Positions 25,753 through 34,200 of a DNA stretch of 36,845 bases are shown here, piece by piece (the stretch's first letter is position 1; each line of letters begins with the position of its first letter). The translations under genes were made by a program, and so were the position numbers. The notes beneath the pieces are model-generated. The model searched no databases, was not told where the DNA came from, and saw nothing but the letters and a program-made list of their open reading frames with translations. Origin of the DNA: Acetobacteraceae bacterium (lineage in GTDB: Bacteria; Pseudomonadota; Alphaproteobacteria; Acetobacterales; Acetobacteraceae); contig SHWN01000006.1 in assembly GCA_009693795.1 (NCBI GenBank), positions 1 to 36,845 of the forward strand, read 5' to 3'.

Positions 25753-28730
25753 TCGGTATCTCCCCCATCGACATCGCCGCCGCCAGACCACTCCCCCACG
25801 CGGGCCAATTGCGCATAATCGGAAAAGCGTGGAGCGGCGCTGGGCCAGGGTTGCGAGAGATAGGGCTGCGCCGGATCGTCATAGGCCGCGATCAGCTTGC
25901 GCAGCCCCTTCACCGCTTCATGCACCAGGCCTGCTGTGAGTGCCGCATCGCCCCTGCGCAGCCGCCGCGCCGTGCCTGGGATTTGGCCACCGGTCAGATA
26001 CCAATAGGTTAGTTCCGTCACCGTCGCCAAGAATTCGGGTCCGAAGCCGCCTGCCTCCGCCATCGCGGCTTCGAGGGGAAGCTGCGGCGCCAGGCCGGCA
26101 TCTACCGCGGCCTGGGTCGGCGGCGTGCCGGTCTTGTAATCCAGGATCGCGAGCGTGCCGTCGGCGCGATGCTCGATCCGATCGGCGCGGCCGCGTAGGC
26201 GGAAATTGGTGCCTGGAATATCCCAGGCACCACTCACCTCGGGCTGGATATGGCTCAGCCGGGGGCGCATGCGTTCGGTCTCCGCGATCCAACCGGCAAT
26301 GCGGGTCAGGCGTGGCGCCCACCAGGCGAGCAATGCCTTGCGCAATCCGGCTTCCTGCAAGACATGGTGCATCGCCTCGCGTAATTTTTCCGCCATGTCC
26401 GCTGGCCGCGCCGTGCCATGGGCGTTTAGAAAGCGATGCAGCCCGGCATGCACCAGGGAGCCATATTCCATCACATCGGTGACCTGATCGAGCGGATCAA
26501 GCGCGCGCAGCTTCAGAATCTCCCGCGCATAGATGGCGAACGGATCGCGCAGCCAGGTTTCGATCTGGGTCACGCTCAACCCGCGCGGCCGCAAAGCCAG
26601 AGAGGGGCAAGGGCGAGGCGGCGCGATCGGTTGGGCGGGACCGTCCGGCCGGTCTAGTGCCCGCGCCCAGCCCACCGCCGGATGGGTCGGCAACGAAAAC
26701 CCCTGGCTAGAAACTCCCTGGCCGGCCAGATAAGCATCCAGCCGCGCCAGCCAGCGGGCCGGCACGGCCGGGGCATTGTCGCGCCGGCGGGGTGCCGACA
26801 GCACCACCATGGGCGCGGCACAGGCCGTGCTGACAAAATCATGCGCTGCCTGGCCAACCATTTCCTCCGGCGCCGGTAGCCCCACCTGTGCGCGCATGGG
26901 CCGCGACAGCCAGGGTCCCGGGTCCGTCGCTGGCGGCCACACGCCCTCCAACAAGCTGCCCAGGACGATCACATCCACCGTTTGTAGCCGTGCTTCCAGC
27001 AAGCCCCAGATGAAAATTCTTGGATGTTCCTGGCCCTGGTCACGCCCGCGCAGAGCGCGCCGGCTGCGCACCGCCACACCCTCCAGCACCGCATCCAGAA
27101 AGCCGGGTAGCACACCTGGCCCTTCCTCCGGCAGCACGCCGAGCACGCCCTGCACGCTGCCCAGCAATTCGGCCAGCGCCTCGCCTTCCTCGCCGGACCA
27201 CAAGATGGCCGGCCCTGGTGTTTCATCCGTGCCTGCCAGGGATTCTCCAGTTTCCACCAGCGCCGCCAGCAAGGCACTGGGCGTCGCGGGGGAGGCGCCG
27301 CCGCGCGTCGGATCGAACAACCGGAACAAGGGCGCCAGACAGGACTCCAGCCGTTCCAGCACATCTTGCGCCGGTGCGGATTTTTTGGCCGCCACTTGCC
27401 GGCGCAACCCGGTCAGCCCGGCCGGTGGGCGGGGGCCGCGCAATGCCAGAACCTCCAGCTCGCGCGCCGCCGCGCGACAGGCGGCGGGGGAAAGCCCGGC
27501 GGCGGTTAGCGGATGTTTCAGCAAGGCGAGCAACGCCACCGGCGCCAGTTGATCGGCCACCGCGCGCGCCAGTAGGCGCAAGAAGACGGCGGGTGGCGTT
27601 TCCGCCAGGTTTTCCCCCGCCGAATCATCGGCGACGATACCGAACCGACCCAGTTCCGCCGTCACGCGCAAGGCCAGTTCGCGGTCTGGGGTGACCAGGG
27701 CGGCCCGCGTGGCGGGTTTTTCCAGCGCGTCGCGCAGGATCAGGGCGATGGCCACTGCTTCTTCCTGCTGATCCGCCGGCGTTAGGCGGGTCAGGCCCGC
27801 AAGATCGGGGGCTTGCTTGTCGCGCCATGCCGTCAGGGCCACCGCCGGCAACAACGCCCGCGACAACAAGGGCGCACGCCCGGTGCTGGTTTTTTCTGTC
27901 CCCGGCCAGGCCGCGACATCGCCCCGTCGCGCGCCCATCCCGGTGAGCAACTGGCGCAGCCCGGCTTGCGGATGCGACGCCGCAATTGCGTCCCACGCAT
28001 CGTCGGGGAGATCCTGATCCAGCCCGGGTAGCACCACGCGGCCTTCGGGCAAACTAGAAATAACCCGCAGCAACCGCGCCACCGCCGGAATACCGCCGGT
28101 GGCGCCGGCCGCCCAGACCGGGATTTCCGGCGTCGTCTCCGCCCAGGCTTTTGCTTGCGCATCCAGCAAGGCCACTTGCCGCGCGGCCGGGTTCATCAGC
28201 CCCTCCCCGGCGAGCCATTGCGGCCAGGCGCGCGTGACGATGGAGAGAAATTCTAAGGTCTGCTGCCAATGCGCGGCGAATTCCGCATCGGCCGCATCGG
28301 GAAGTTTTGCCGCCAGATCGAGATCGGCGCGCTCGGCCTCGTCCATCAGCGCCGCCAGTTCCACCGCCAGCCGCCACGCCGCATCCGCTGAGCGCGGCGC
28401 CCCGCTTTTCCCACCCATCGCCAGGATCAGCCGCGAAAGTTCCGCCAGCCGCCGCGCCGGCTCCACCGAAGGGGGGATTTCCAGCGCCCCGGACAAAGCG
28501 AGCGGGGCCTCATCCAGCGCGCCCAGTGCGATGATGCGCGGCAGCAGTAGTGGTTTGCCGTCTGTGACCCGCAAAAACGCCTCTGCGAGGGCACGCGCCG
28601 AGCGACGGGTAGGCAATAGCAGCAGGCCGCGCGCCATGCGCACAGGATTTTTGTCACCTGCCATCTGCACCCAGCCAGACGCGATCGCATCCAGAAAGCC
28701 GATCTCGGGCGGGATCGAGAAAAGATTCAT
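25749..28730 (-). CDS. addB: Double-strand break repair protein AddB
   Basis: 993 residues, typical for alphaproteobacterial AddB. It begins with LFSIPPEIGFLDAIASG and LLLLPTRRSARALAEAFL, where the family's inactivated helicase starts. The C-terminal nuclease is clear: RGRADRIEHRADGTLAILDYKTGTPPT carries the Asp and Asp-Tyr-Lys residues (PD-(D/E)XK fold). I do not see the full four-cysteine iron-sulfur motif of the Bacillus type. Partner of AddA, whose start overlaps this stop. Starts 22 bases after the murU-like gene ends, within one long minus-strand operon. Confidence 0.94.
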   Translation of the reverse strand: MNLFSIPPEIGFLDAIASGWVQMAGDKNPVRMARGLLLLPTRRSARALAEAFLRVTDGKPLLLPRIIALGALDEAPLALSGALEIPPSVEPARRLAELSRLILAMGGKSGAPRSADAAWRLAVELAALMDEAERADLDLAAKLPDAADAEFAAHWQQTLEFLSIVTRAWPQWLAGEGLMNPAARQVALLDAQAKAWAETTPEIPVWAAGATGGIPAVARLLRVISSLPEGRVVLPGLDQDLPDDAWDAIAASHPQAGLRQLLTGMGARRGDVAAWPGTEKTSTGRAPLLSRALLPAVALTAWRDKQAPDLAGLTRLTPADQQEEAVAIALILRDALEKPATRAALVTPDRELALRVTAELGRFGIVADDSAGENLAETPPAVFLRLLARAVADQLAPVALLALLKHPLTAAGLSPAACRAAARELEVLALRGPRPPAGLTGLRRQVAAKKSAPAQDVLERLESCLAPLFRLFDPTRGGASPATPSALLAALVETGESLAGTDETPGPAILWSGEEGEALAELLGSVQGVLGVLPEEGPGVLPGFLDAVLEGVAVRSRRALRGRDQGQEHPRIFIWGLLEARLQTVDVIVLGSLLEGVWPPATDPGPWLSRPMRAQVGLPAPEEMVGQAAHDFVSTACAAPMVVLSAPRRRDNAPAVPARWLARLDAYLAGQGVSSQGFSLPTHPAVGWARALDRPDGPAQPIAPPRPCPSLALRPRGLSVTQIETWLRDPFAIYAREILKLRALDPLDQVTDVMEYGSLVHAGLHRFLNAHGTARPADMAEKLREAMHHVLQEAGLRKALLAWWAPRLTRIAGWIAETERMRPRLSHIQPEVSGAWDIPGTNFRLRGRADRIEHRADGTLAILDYKTGTPPTQAAVDAGLAPQLPLEAAMAEAGGFGPEFLATVTELTYWYLTGGQIPGTARRLRRGDAALTAGLVHEAVKGLRKLIAAYDDPAQPYLSQPWPSAAPRFSDYAQLARVGEWSGGGDVDGGDTE

Positions 28731-28752
28731 CGTGCGGGGGGCGCGTGTTTTT

Positions 28753-29469
28753 TCATCTTATGCGGAGCAGCGCTTCCGCTTCCGCCAGATCCTGCGGGGT
28801 CGACAGATGAAACCACAACCCGTCATGCACGATGGCGCGCAGCCGGCCGGCCGCGAGGGCGCGATTCCAGGCCAGGTTCATGCTGAATTTTCCCTCCGGC
28901 GTGCCGGCGAGTAGCGCGGGCGCAATCAACTGCGCCCCGGCAAAAATATACGGCACCACCTCGCGCTCACCGCGCCGGCGCGGCAGGCCGAGCTTGTCGA
29001 GCGCGAAATCCCCCAGCCCGACATCGCCCTGCACCTGAAAGCCGCGATGCAGCAGCAACACGCCGTCCATGGTGGTGGGATTGAATAATTCCGCCAGCCG
29101 CGCCAGAGCAGGGCGTGGGCCATTGGTCCAGAATGCATCGCCGTTGATGACGTAGAACGCATCCGGCCCCAGTACATCCAACGCCGCGCGCACGCCGCCG
29201 CCGGTTTCCAGCAGATTTTCCTCGCGCCGCAGGGTGGTGCCGGGCGGTTCCCTGCGCGCGGCTAGATGCGTGGCGACACGATCGGCATGCCAATGCGCGT
29301 TCACTACAGCGCGCTTCACCCCAATCTCCGCCAGCCGGTCCAGCGCATGATCCAGCAGGCTGCGCCCGGCGAGTTCAAGCAGTGGTTTGGCGGTGTCATC
29401 GGTCAGCGGGCGCATGCGCGTGGCCAGGCCGGCCGCCAGGACCATGCCCGCGCGGGGATGAAGGCTCAT
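28753..29469 (-). CDS. murU: Sugar-1-phosphate nucleotidyltransferase, MurU-like
   Basis: 238 residues with the nucleotidyltransferase signature MVLAAGLATRMRPLT at the N terminus, KPLLELAGRSLLDHALDRL following, and the metal-binding Asp in YVINGDAFWTN. MurU makes UDP-N-acetylmuramate from N-acetylmuramate-1-phosphate during cell-wall recycling. The ATG at 29469 overlaps the stop of the upstream kinase-like gene (ATGA), matching the AmgK-MurU pair known from Pseudomonas and Caulobacter. A mannose- or glucose-1-phosphate substrate cannot be excluded from sequence alone; the neighbouring kinase is the main argument for MurU. Confidence 0.8.
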   Translation of the reverse strand: MSLHPRAGMVLAAGLATRMRPLTDDTAKPLLELAGRSLLDHALDRLAEIGVKRAVVNAHWHADRVATHLAARREPPGTTLRREENLLETGGGVRAALDVLGPDAFYVINGDAFWTNGPRPALARLAELFNPTTMDGVLLLHRGFQVQGDVGLGDFALDKLGLPRRRGEREVVPYIFAGAQLIAPALLAGTPEGKFSMNLAWNRALAAGRLRAIVHDGLWFHLSTPQDLAEAEALLRIR

Positions 29470-30473
29470 GCGATTTGCTCCGGCGGGTTGGCGCGATATT
29501 CGGGCGCAATCCAATGCGCCAGCCAACTGGCCAAGGGGGCGGTTTCCGGCCCAGGCAGCGCTGCCTGCAACAGGGCCCAGGTGCGTGGACCATGCGCGAG
29601 ATAATGTGGCTTGCCATCGCGCCGTGCGAGGCGGACCCATTGGCCGGCCACCCGCAAATGTCGTTGTGCCGCGCAGATTCTTAGGGCAGCACGGAAGGTG
29701 TTCGCCTCCAGCTCTGGCCGGGCCGCCAGATAGCGGGCGATCATGCGTTCGGCCAGCGCGGTGGAAAAATCGCGCCGCGCATCCTGGATCAAGGAGGCCA
29801 GATCATAGGCTGGATGGCCGAGGGCCGCGCTCTGGAAATCCAGGATGCCGACCCGCCGTACAGCGTCACGTTCGGGCAACCATGATAAATTTCCGGCGAA
29901 GAAATCCCGATGTACAAAACCCGCTGGCCCCGTGGCCAAGGGCGCCAGCATGGCTTTCAGCGCGGCCTCCAGCCCGCGTCGCGCGGCCTTGGGCGCGGGT
30001 GCGGAAAACATGGCCGGCCACCACCAATCCAGCATCGTTGCCACCGCGGTTGTTGCCATCGCCCCGCCGTTCCAGGCGGGCAGCCCATCCGGTGGGGGCG
30101 CGCTATGCATCACCGCCAGCGCATCCACTGCCGCATCGAACAGTTCGGCCTCGTTTTGTTCTGTCAGAAGCTGCGGGTAGAGGGAGTCGCCGAGATCCTC
30201 CTCCAGCAAAAATCCCGCCTGTTCATCCGCTGCCCGAATACAGGGAACCGACAGCCCCAACCCGGCTAAATGCCGGGCGATGCGCACGAACGGTAAAACA
30301 TCTTCCGGCGGTGGCGCATCCATCAGCACCGCCGGCCATGGTCCGTCGAGCAACCGCCAATAGCGCCGATAGCTGGCATCCTGCGCTAAGGGCACGCAGC
30401 GTGCCGTGGCAAACCTGTGTTGCGCAAGGAATTTTGCCATCGAGGCGTCGCGATGCATGGTGTCGCGGTTCAC
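29466..30473 (-). CDS. amgK: Aminoglycoside-phosphotransferase-like sugar kinase, AmgK-like
   Basis: 335 residues. The catalytic loop is GFVHRDFFAGNLSWL (HxD...N), followed by GILDFQSAALGHPAYDLASLIQDARR, the metal-binding DFQ and the YDLAS motif of the APH kinase fold. AmgK phosphorylates N-acetylmuramate at the anomeric position and passes it to MurU. The start is taken at the GTG at 30473, which overlaps the tsaE stop and has GGAG eight bases upstream; ATG at 30458 is an alternative. Its place between tsaE and murU is the main support for this role rather than antibiotic resistance. Confidence 0.8.
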   Translation of the reverse strand: MNRDTMHRDASMAKFLAQHRFATARCVPLAQDASYRRYWRLLDGPWPAVLMDAPPPEDVLPFVRIARHLAGLGLSVPCIRAADEQAGFLLEEDLGDSLYPQLLTEQNEAELFDAAVDALAVMHSAPPPDGLPAWNGGAMATTAVATMLDWWWPAMFSAPAPKAARRGLEAALKAMLAPLATGPAGFVHRDFFAGNLSWLPERDAVRRVGILDFQSAALGHPAYDLASLIQDARRDFSTALAERMIARYLAARPELEANTFRAALRICAAQRHLRVAGQWVRLARRDGKPHYLAHGPRTWALLQAALPGPETAPLASWLAHWIAPEYRANPPEQIA

Positions 30474-30919
30474 GCAAATCGCTCCAGCCGGTCCGCCCAG
30501 CCGCTGAGCCGTGCCAGCCGCGCGTCGCCTTCGGCCAGCGACCATTGCACGACCAGCGCGGATGCCGGGCGCAATGCGCCCAGCCGGTCCGGCCATTCCA
30601 CCAGCACGATGCCCTCGCGCGCTTCTTCCCAACCCAGCTCCGTCAGCGCACCCGGGCCATCGAGGCGCCATAAATCGAAATGCGTGATAATGCCGCGCGC
30701 CGTGACGTATTCCTGAACCAGGGTAAAGCTTGGGCTCGGCACGTCTAGCGCGGGATTTTCGGCCATGACCCGCAGCAATGCCCGTGCAAACGCGGTTTTT
30801 CCGGCGCCGAGCGGGCCTTCCAGCAAGATCGCGTCGCCGACGCGCACGCACGCAGCAACGCGGGCGGCCAGAGCTTCGGTCGCGGCCAGATCGGGCAAGT
30901 TGATGGCGACAGACTCCAC
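30470..30919 (-). CDS. tsaE: tRNA threonylcarbamoyladenosine biosynthesis ATPase TsaE
   Basis: 149 residues. Walker A is LEGPLGAGKTAFARALL; SPSFTLVQEY and THFDLWRL are the conserved TsaE segments, with LVEWPDR toward the C terminus. It supports the TsaBD complex in making t6A37 on ANN-decoding tRNAs. The frame is open to 31171; the GTG at 30919 (VESVAINLPDL) gives normal family length but has only a weak ribosome-binding site, and a TTG at 30955 is possible. First gene of the minus-strand operon leading to addA; divergent from the NADP reductase gene. Confidence 0.92.
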   Translation of the reverse strand: MESVAINLPDLAATEALAARVAACVRVGDAILLEGPLGAGKTAFARALLRVMAENPALDVPSPSFTLVQEYVTARGIITHFDLWRLDGPGALTELGWEEAREGIVLVEWPDRLGALRPASALVVQWSLAEGDARLARLSGWADRLERFA

Positions 30920-30994
30920 CGCCGCATTGTGCGGCGCCGTTGGAGTCGCAGACAACCTGTTCCGGCGAGAAAGAATCTGGACTAGGCTGGCCGC

Positions 30995-32026
30995 ATGACC
31001 ACGACAGACATCGATATCGCCATCATCGGTGCCGGCCCGGTGGGCCTGTTTGCCGGCTTTGAATGCGGCATGCTGAAGATGCGCTGCGTGCTGATCGACG
31101 CCTTGGGTGAGACCGGCGGGCAATGCAGCGCGCTCTATCCCGAAAAACCGATCTACGATATTCCGGCCCACCCGGCGATCGAGGCCGGCGCCTTGATCGA
31201 ACAGCTTGAGCGGCAGATTCTGCCCTTTGCCGCCTTGCGTTTGCTGGGCCAGCGCGTGGAAACCCTAACGGGCGGCGTGGGCGATTTTACCCTGGTCACC
31301 GATGCGGGGGCGACGGTGCGGGCGAAGGCCGTGCTGATTGCCGCCGGCGCCGGGGCGTTTGGGCCCAACCGGCCGCCGCTGGCCGGGCTGGCGGCGTATG
31401 AGGCTACTGGGGCGGTGCAATATTACGTCCGACGGCGCGAGGATTTTCGTGGCATGCGCGTGGTGATTGCCGGCGGCGGCGATTCGGCCGTTGATTGGGC
31501 GCTGTCGCTGAAAGATATTTCCCAGGTTTCTGTGGTGCATCGCCGCCCAAAGTTTCGGGCGGCGCCAGAGATGGCGGACCAACTGGACGCGGCCGCCACG
31601 CGCGGCGAAATCGACATGGTGATTCCCTACCAACTCCACGGCCTGCACGGCGCGGATGGCGTGCTGAGCGGAGTTGAGGTTGCGACCGTGCAAGGCGAAA
31701 CCCGCATCATCCCGGCCGATATTCTGTTGCCGTTCTTCGGACTGTCGATGGAGCTGGGGCCCATCGCCAGCTGGGGTTTTTCGCTTGATCGCAACCATAT
31801 CCGTATCGACCCCGCCACTTGCGAAACTTCCACCCCGGGCATTTTCGCCATCGGCGATGTGGTGACCTATCCCGGAAAACTAAAACTCATCTTGCAAGGA
31901 TTTTCCGAGGCCGCGATGGCCGCCCACGCCATCCATCCCATTGTCCATCCGGGTGAGGCGTTGCATTTTGAATACTCCACTACGAAGGGCGTGCCCGATG
32001 CGCCCGCAACCGGAGAAAAAGCATGA
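30995..32026 (+). CDS. Ferredoxin/flavodoxin-NADP+ reductase, thioredoxin-reductase type
   Basis: 343 residues with the FAD motif AIIGAGPVGLFAG near the N terminus and a second dinucleotide motif VVIAGGGDSAVDWAL for NADPH. GETGGQCSALYPEKPIYDIP and the C-terminal GIFAIGDVVTYPGKLKLI match the thioredoxin-reductase-like FNR family. The redox CxxC of true thioredoxin reductase is absent between the two motifs. It would exchange electrons between NADPH and ferredoxin or flavodoxin. Divergent from tsaE across ~75 bases. Its stop overlaps the start of the MAPEG gene (ATGA). Confidence 0.9.
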   Translation: MTTTDIDIAIIGAGPVGLFAGFECGMLKMRCVLIDALGETGGQCSALYPEKPIYDIPAHPAIEAGALIEQLERQILPFAALRLLGQRVETLTGGVGDFTLVTDAGATVRAKAVLIAAGAGAFGPNRPPLAGLAAYEATGAVQYYVRRREDFRGMRVVIAGGGDSAVDWALSLKDISQVSVVHRRPKFRAAPEMADQLDAAATRGEIDMVIPYQLHGLHGADGVLSGVEVATVQGETRIIPADILLPFFGLSMELGPIASWGFSLDRNHIRIDPATCETSTPGIFAIGDVVTYPGKLKLILQGFSEAAMAAHAIHPIVHPGEALHFEYSTTKGVPDAPATGEKA

Positions 32027-32409
32027 AACAAGAGCTCACCCTGCTCGCCTACGCCGTGGCGCTGGCGTTTGCGCAAATCTTGGTGGCGGTGTTGCTCGCC
32101 ATCCCGCAAGTCGGCCTGCCCATCTTGATGGGCAACCGCGAGGACATGGCCCCACTGACCGGTGCCGCCGACCGCGCCCAGCGCGCGTATCGCAACATGC
32201 TGGAAAGTCTTTTGCTATTCGCCGCGCTGGTGCTGGTGGCGGTGCTGGCCGGGCGGACCAACGCGACGACCTTGCTAGGCGCGCAACTGTTTATCTGGGC
32301 GCGCTTTGCTTATGCCACTCTTTACGTCGTCGGTATTCCGGTGCTGCGGACGCTGGCGTGGTTCATCGCCGCGATCGGCTTATTTCTCGTCTTCTGGCAG
32401 GTGATCTGA
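32023..32409 (+). CDS. MAPEG-family membrane protein
   Basis: 128 residues, about four membrane helices. The family pattern is RAQRAYRNMLESLLLFAALVLVAVL, close to the RAxRAxxNxLE motif of bacterial MAPEG proteins, and ARFAYATLYVVGIPVLRTLAW matches the third and fourth helices. MAPEG proteins include glutathione transferases; function in bacteria of this type is unclear. Four-base overlap with the NADP reductase gene implies co-translation, which is suggestive of a redox link but not evidence of one. An RHS-like relic begins right after the stop on the other strand. Confidence 0.82.
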   Translation: MKQELTLLAYAVALAFAQILVAVLLAIPQVGLPILMGNREDMAPLTGAADRAQRAYRNMLESLLLFAALVLVAVLAGRTNATTLLGAQLFIWARFAYATLYVVGIPVLRTLAWFIAAIGLFLVFWQVI

Positions 32410-32690
32410 GCCTGGGTCGGGTTGCAGGAAGCGGCCGAGATTAGGAGAATAATTGCGGGCGTAATTGTCATAAAGCCCTGTCTTCGGGTCGATCCGTCGG
32501 CGGGTGTAGCGGAACGCGGTGCCGGCCGGGTTGGGGGTTTCTTTGTATGGGCCGTGGGCGGAGCTGGCTGCAACGGCGCCCGGGATGCCGTTCGATAGCG
32601 CACTCACCAAGCCTATTCCGTCCTGTGGTGGAACAGCCAGTTGCCGGCAGCGGCGCTGGCGGACCGGCGCATAAACATAGGGATTTGCTT
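32410..32690 (-). pseudogene. Relic of an RHS-repeat protein core domain
   Basis: On the minus strand the RHS core can be read: GLVSALSNG, AASSAHGPYKETPNPAGTAF, FRYTRRRIDPKTGLYDN and ARNYSPNLGRFLQPDP, the conserved end of the RHS/YD-repeat shell. Upstream GNWLFHH is in another frame, separated by a one-base deletion near 32623. No RHS gene body or toxin tip follows and no start is present, so this is a small decayed piece. It fills most of the 387-base gap between the MAPEG gene and thrC. It may be the trace of an old transfer or recombination; no flanking repeats were seen. Confidence 0.8.
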
Positions 32691-32796
32691 GTCTGGGGGA
32701 TGTCCCTCGCGGAGGTTCGGTGGTCGGCCCCCGACTTGGCAGTCCGCCGACCACCAAGCTCTGGCCGGGTCCGGCAAAATTCCCTAGGTTCGGCCA

Positions 32797-34200
32797 ATGC
32801 GCTATATTTCGACTCGCGGTCAGGCCAGCGCGCCTGACTTTGCCGCCGTTCTGCTCGCCGGCCTCGCCGAGGATGGTGGGTTGTTCATGCCTGCATCCTG
32901 GCCGCAATTTTCCGCCGGGGATTTTCGGGCGATGCGGGGGCTGCCCTATGCCGAGCTGGCCGCGCGGGTGATGCAGCCTTTCATCGGCCCGGCCATTCCG
33001 TATGAGACGCTGCGCCGCCTCTGCCACGAATCCTATGCGGGGTTTGGCCATCCCGCCGTGGCGCCGCTGGTGCAGTTGGATACCAATCTTTGGACGCAGG
33101 AATTGTTCCACGGCCCAACGCTCGCTTTTAAGGATATGGCGATGCAGCTGCTCGGCCGGTTGTTCGATCATGTGCTGAACGCGCGCGGCGAGCATGTCAC
33201 CATTGTCGGCGCCACATCAGGCGATACCGGATCGGCGGCCATTGAGGCCTGTGCCAATCGTGATCGCGTCAATATCGTCATTCTACATCCGCACGGGCGC
33301 ACGTCCGAAGTACAACGCCGGCAGATGACCACCGTGCAGGCGCCCAACGTGTCCAATATCGCGGTGGACGGAACTTTCGACGATTGCCAGGATTTGGTGA
33401 AGGCGATGTTCGCCGATGCACCGTTTCGCCAGGAGATGCATCTTTCGGCGGTGAATTCCATCAACTGGGCGCGCATCACCGCGCAGATTCCATACTATGT
33501 CGCCGCGGCCTTGGCACTTGGCGGGCCCGATCGGGACGTGACGTTCAGCGTGCCGACGGGCAATTTCGGTAATGTGCTGGCCGCCTGGGCGGCGCGGCGT
33601 ATCGGGTTGCCTGTGGCGCGCCTGATCGTTGGCGCCAACCGCAACGATATCTTAGCGCGTTTCCTCGATACCAACGATATGTCGATGCGTCCCGTGGAAC
33701 CCAGCCTCTCGCCCAGCATGGATATTCAGGTGAGTTCGAATTTTGAACGGCTGTTGTTCGAGCTGGTGGACCGCGACTCCGTTACCACCGCTGCCGCCAT
33801 GCGGGAATTTCGCACCACCGGCAAAATGCCCATCAAGGATCCAGCGTGGCAAAACGCCTGCGCTCTATTCCAGGGTTTTCGCCTGGATGACGCGCAAACG
33901 CTGGATGAAATCCGTGCCTTGCACGCGCGTACCGGTTATCTGGCCGATCCACATAGCATCATCGGCATCGCCGCCGCGCGGGCCCAAGTGGGCGCTTCCG
34001 AAATCCCCATTATCGCCATGGCTACGGCGCATCCGGCAAAATTCCCGGATGCGATGCGCCAGGCCACCGGTATTACCCCCGCATTGCCGCCACGCTTAGC
34101 CGACCTATATCAACGTGACGAACACTACACCGTCCTGCCCAATGATCTGGCCGCGGTGCAATCCCACACACGCGCTTTCGCGCGAAGGAACGCCGCATGA
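32797..34200 (+). CDS. thrC: Threonine synthase
   Basis: 467 residues, the long bacterial form. The N terminus MRYISTRG is typical; PLP-binding Lys112 sits in FHGPTLAFKDMAMQLLG, and VGATSGDTGSAAIEA and SVPTGNFGNVLAAW form the cofactor phosphate site. It converts phosphohomoserine to threonine. No clear promoter is seen in the relic-filled gap upstream. The stop overlaps the start of the M16 peptidase gene by four bases (ATGA), so it heads a three-gene operon with no obvious pathway link to the rest. Confidence 0.97.
   Translation: MRYISTRGQASAPDFAAVLLAGLAEDGGLFMPASWPQFSAGDFRAMRGLPYAELAARVMQPFIGPAIPYETLRRLCHESYAGFGHPAVAPLVQLDTNLWTQELFHGPTLAFKDMAMQLLGRLFDHVLNARGEHVTIVGATSGDTGSAAIEACANRDRVNIVILHPHGRTSEVQRRQMTTVQAPNVSNIAVDGTFDDCQDLVKAMFADAPFRQEMHLSAVNSINWARITAQIPYYVAAALALGGPDRDVTFSVPTGNFGNVLAAWAARRIGLPVARLIVGANRNDILARFLDTNDMSMRPVEPSLSPSMDIQVSSNFERLLFELVDRDSVTTAAAMREFRTTGKMPIKDPAWQNACALFQGFRLDDAQTLDEIRALHARTGYLADPHSIIGIAAARAQVGASEIPIIAMATAHPAKFPDAMRQATGITPALPPRLADLYQRDEHYTVLPNDLAAVQSHTRAFARRNAA

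Noticed and set aside
24959-25882. 307-codon minus-strand frame over the addA/addB junction
   Set aside because: Same strand but a different frame from addA and addB, both of which show unbroken conserved motifs; Gly/Arg-rich shadow.
32380-33195. 271-codon minus-strand frame as a complete RHS-type gene
   Set aside because: Most of it is antisense to thrC; only the part between the MAPEG gene and thrC has RHS similarity, and that part carries a frameshift.
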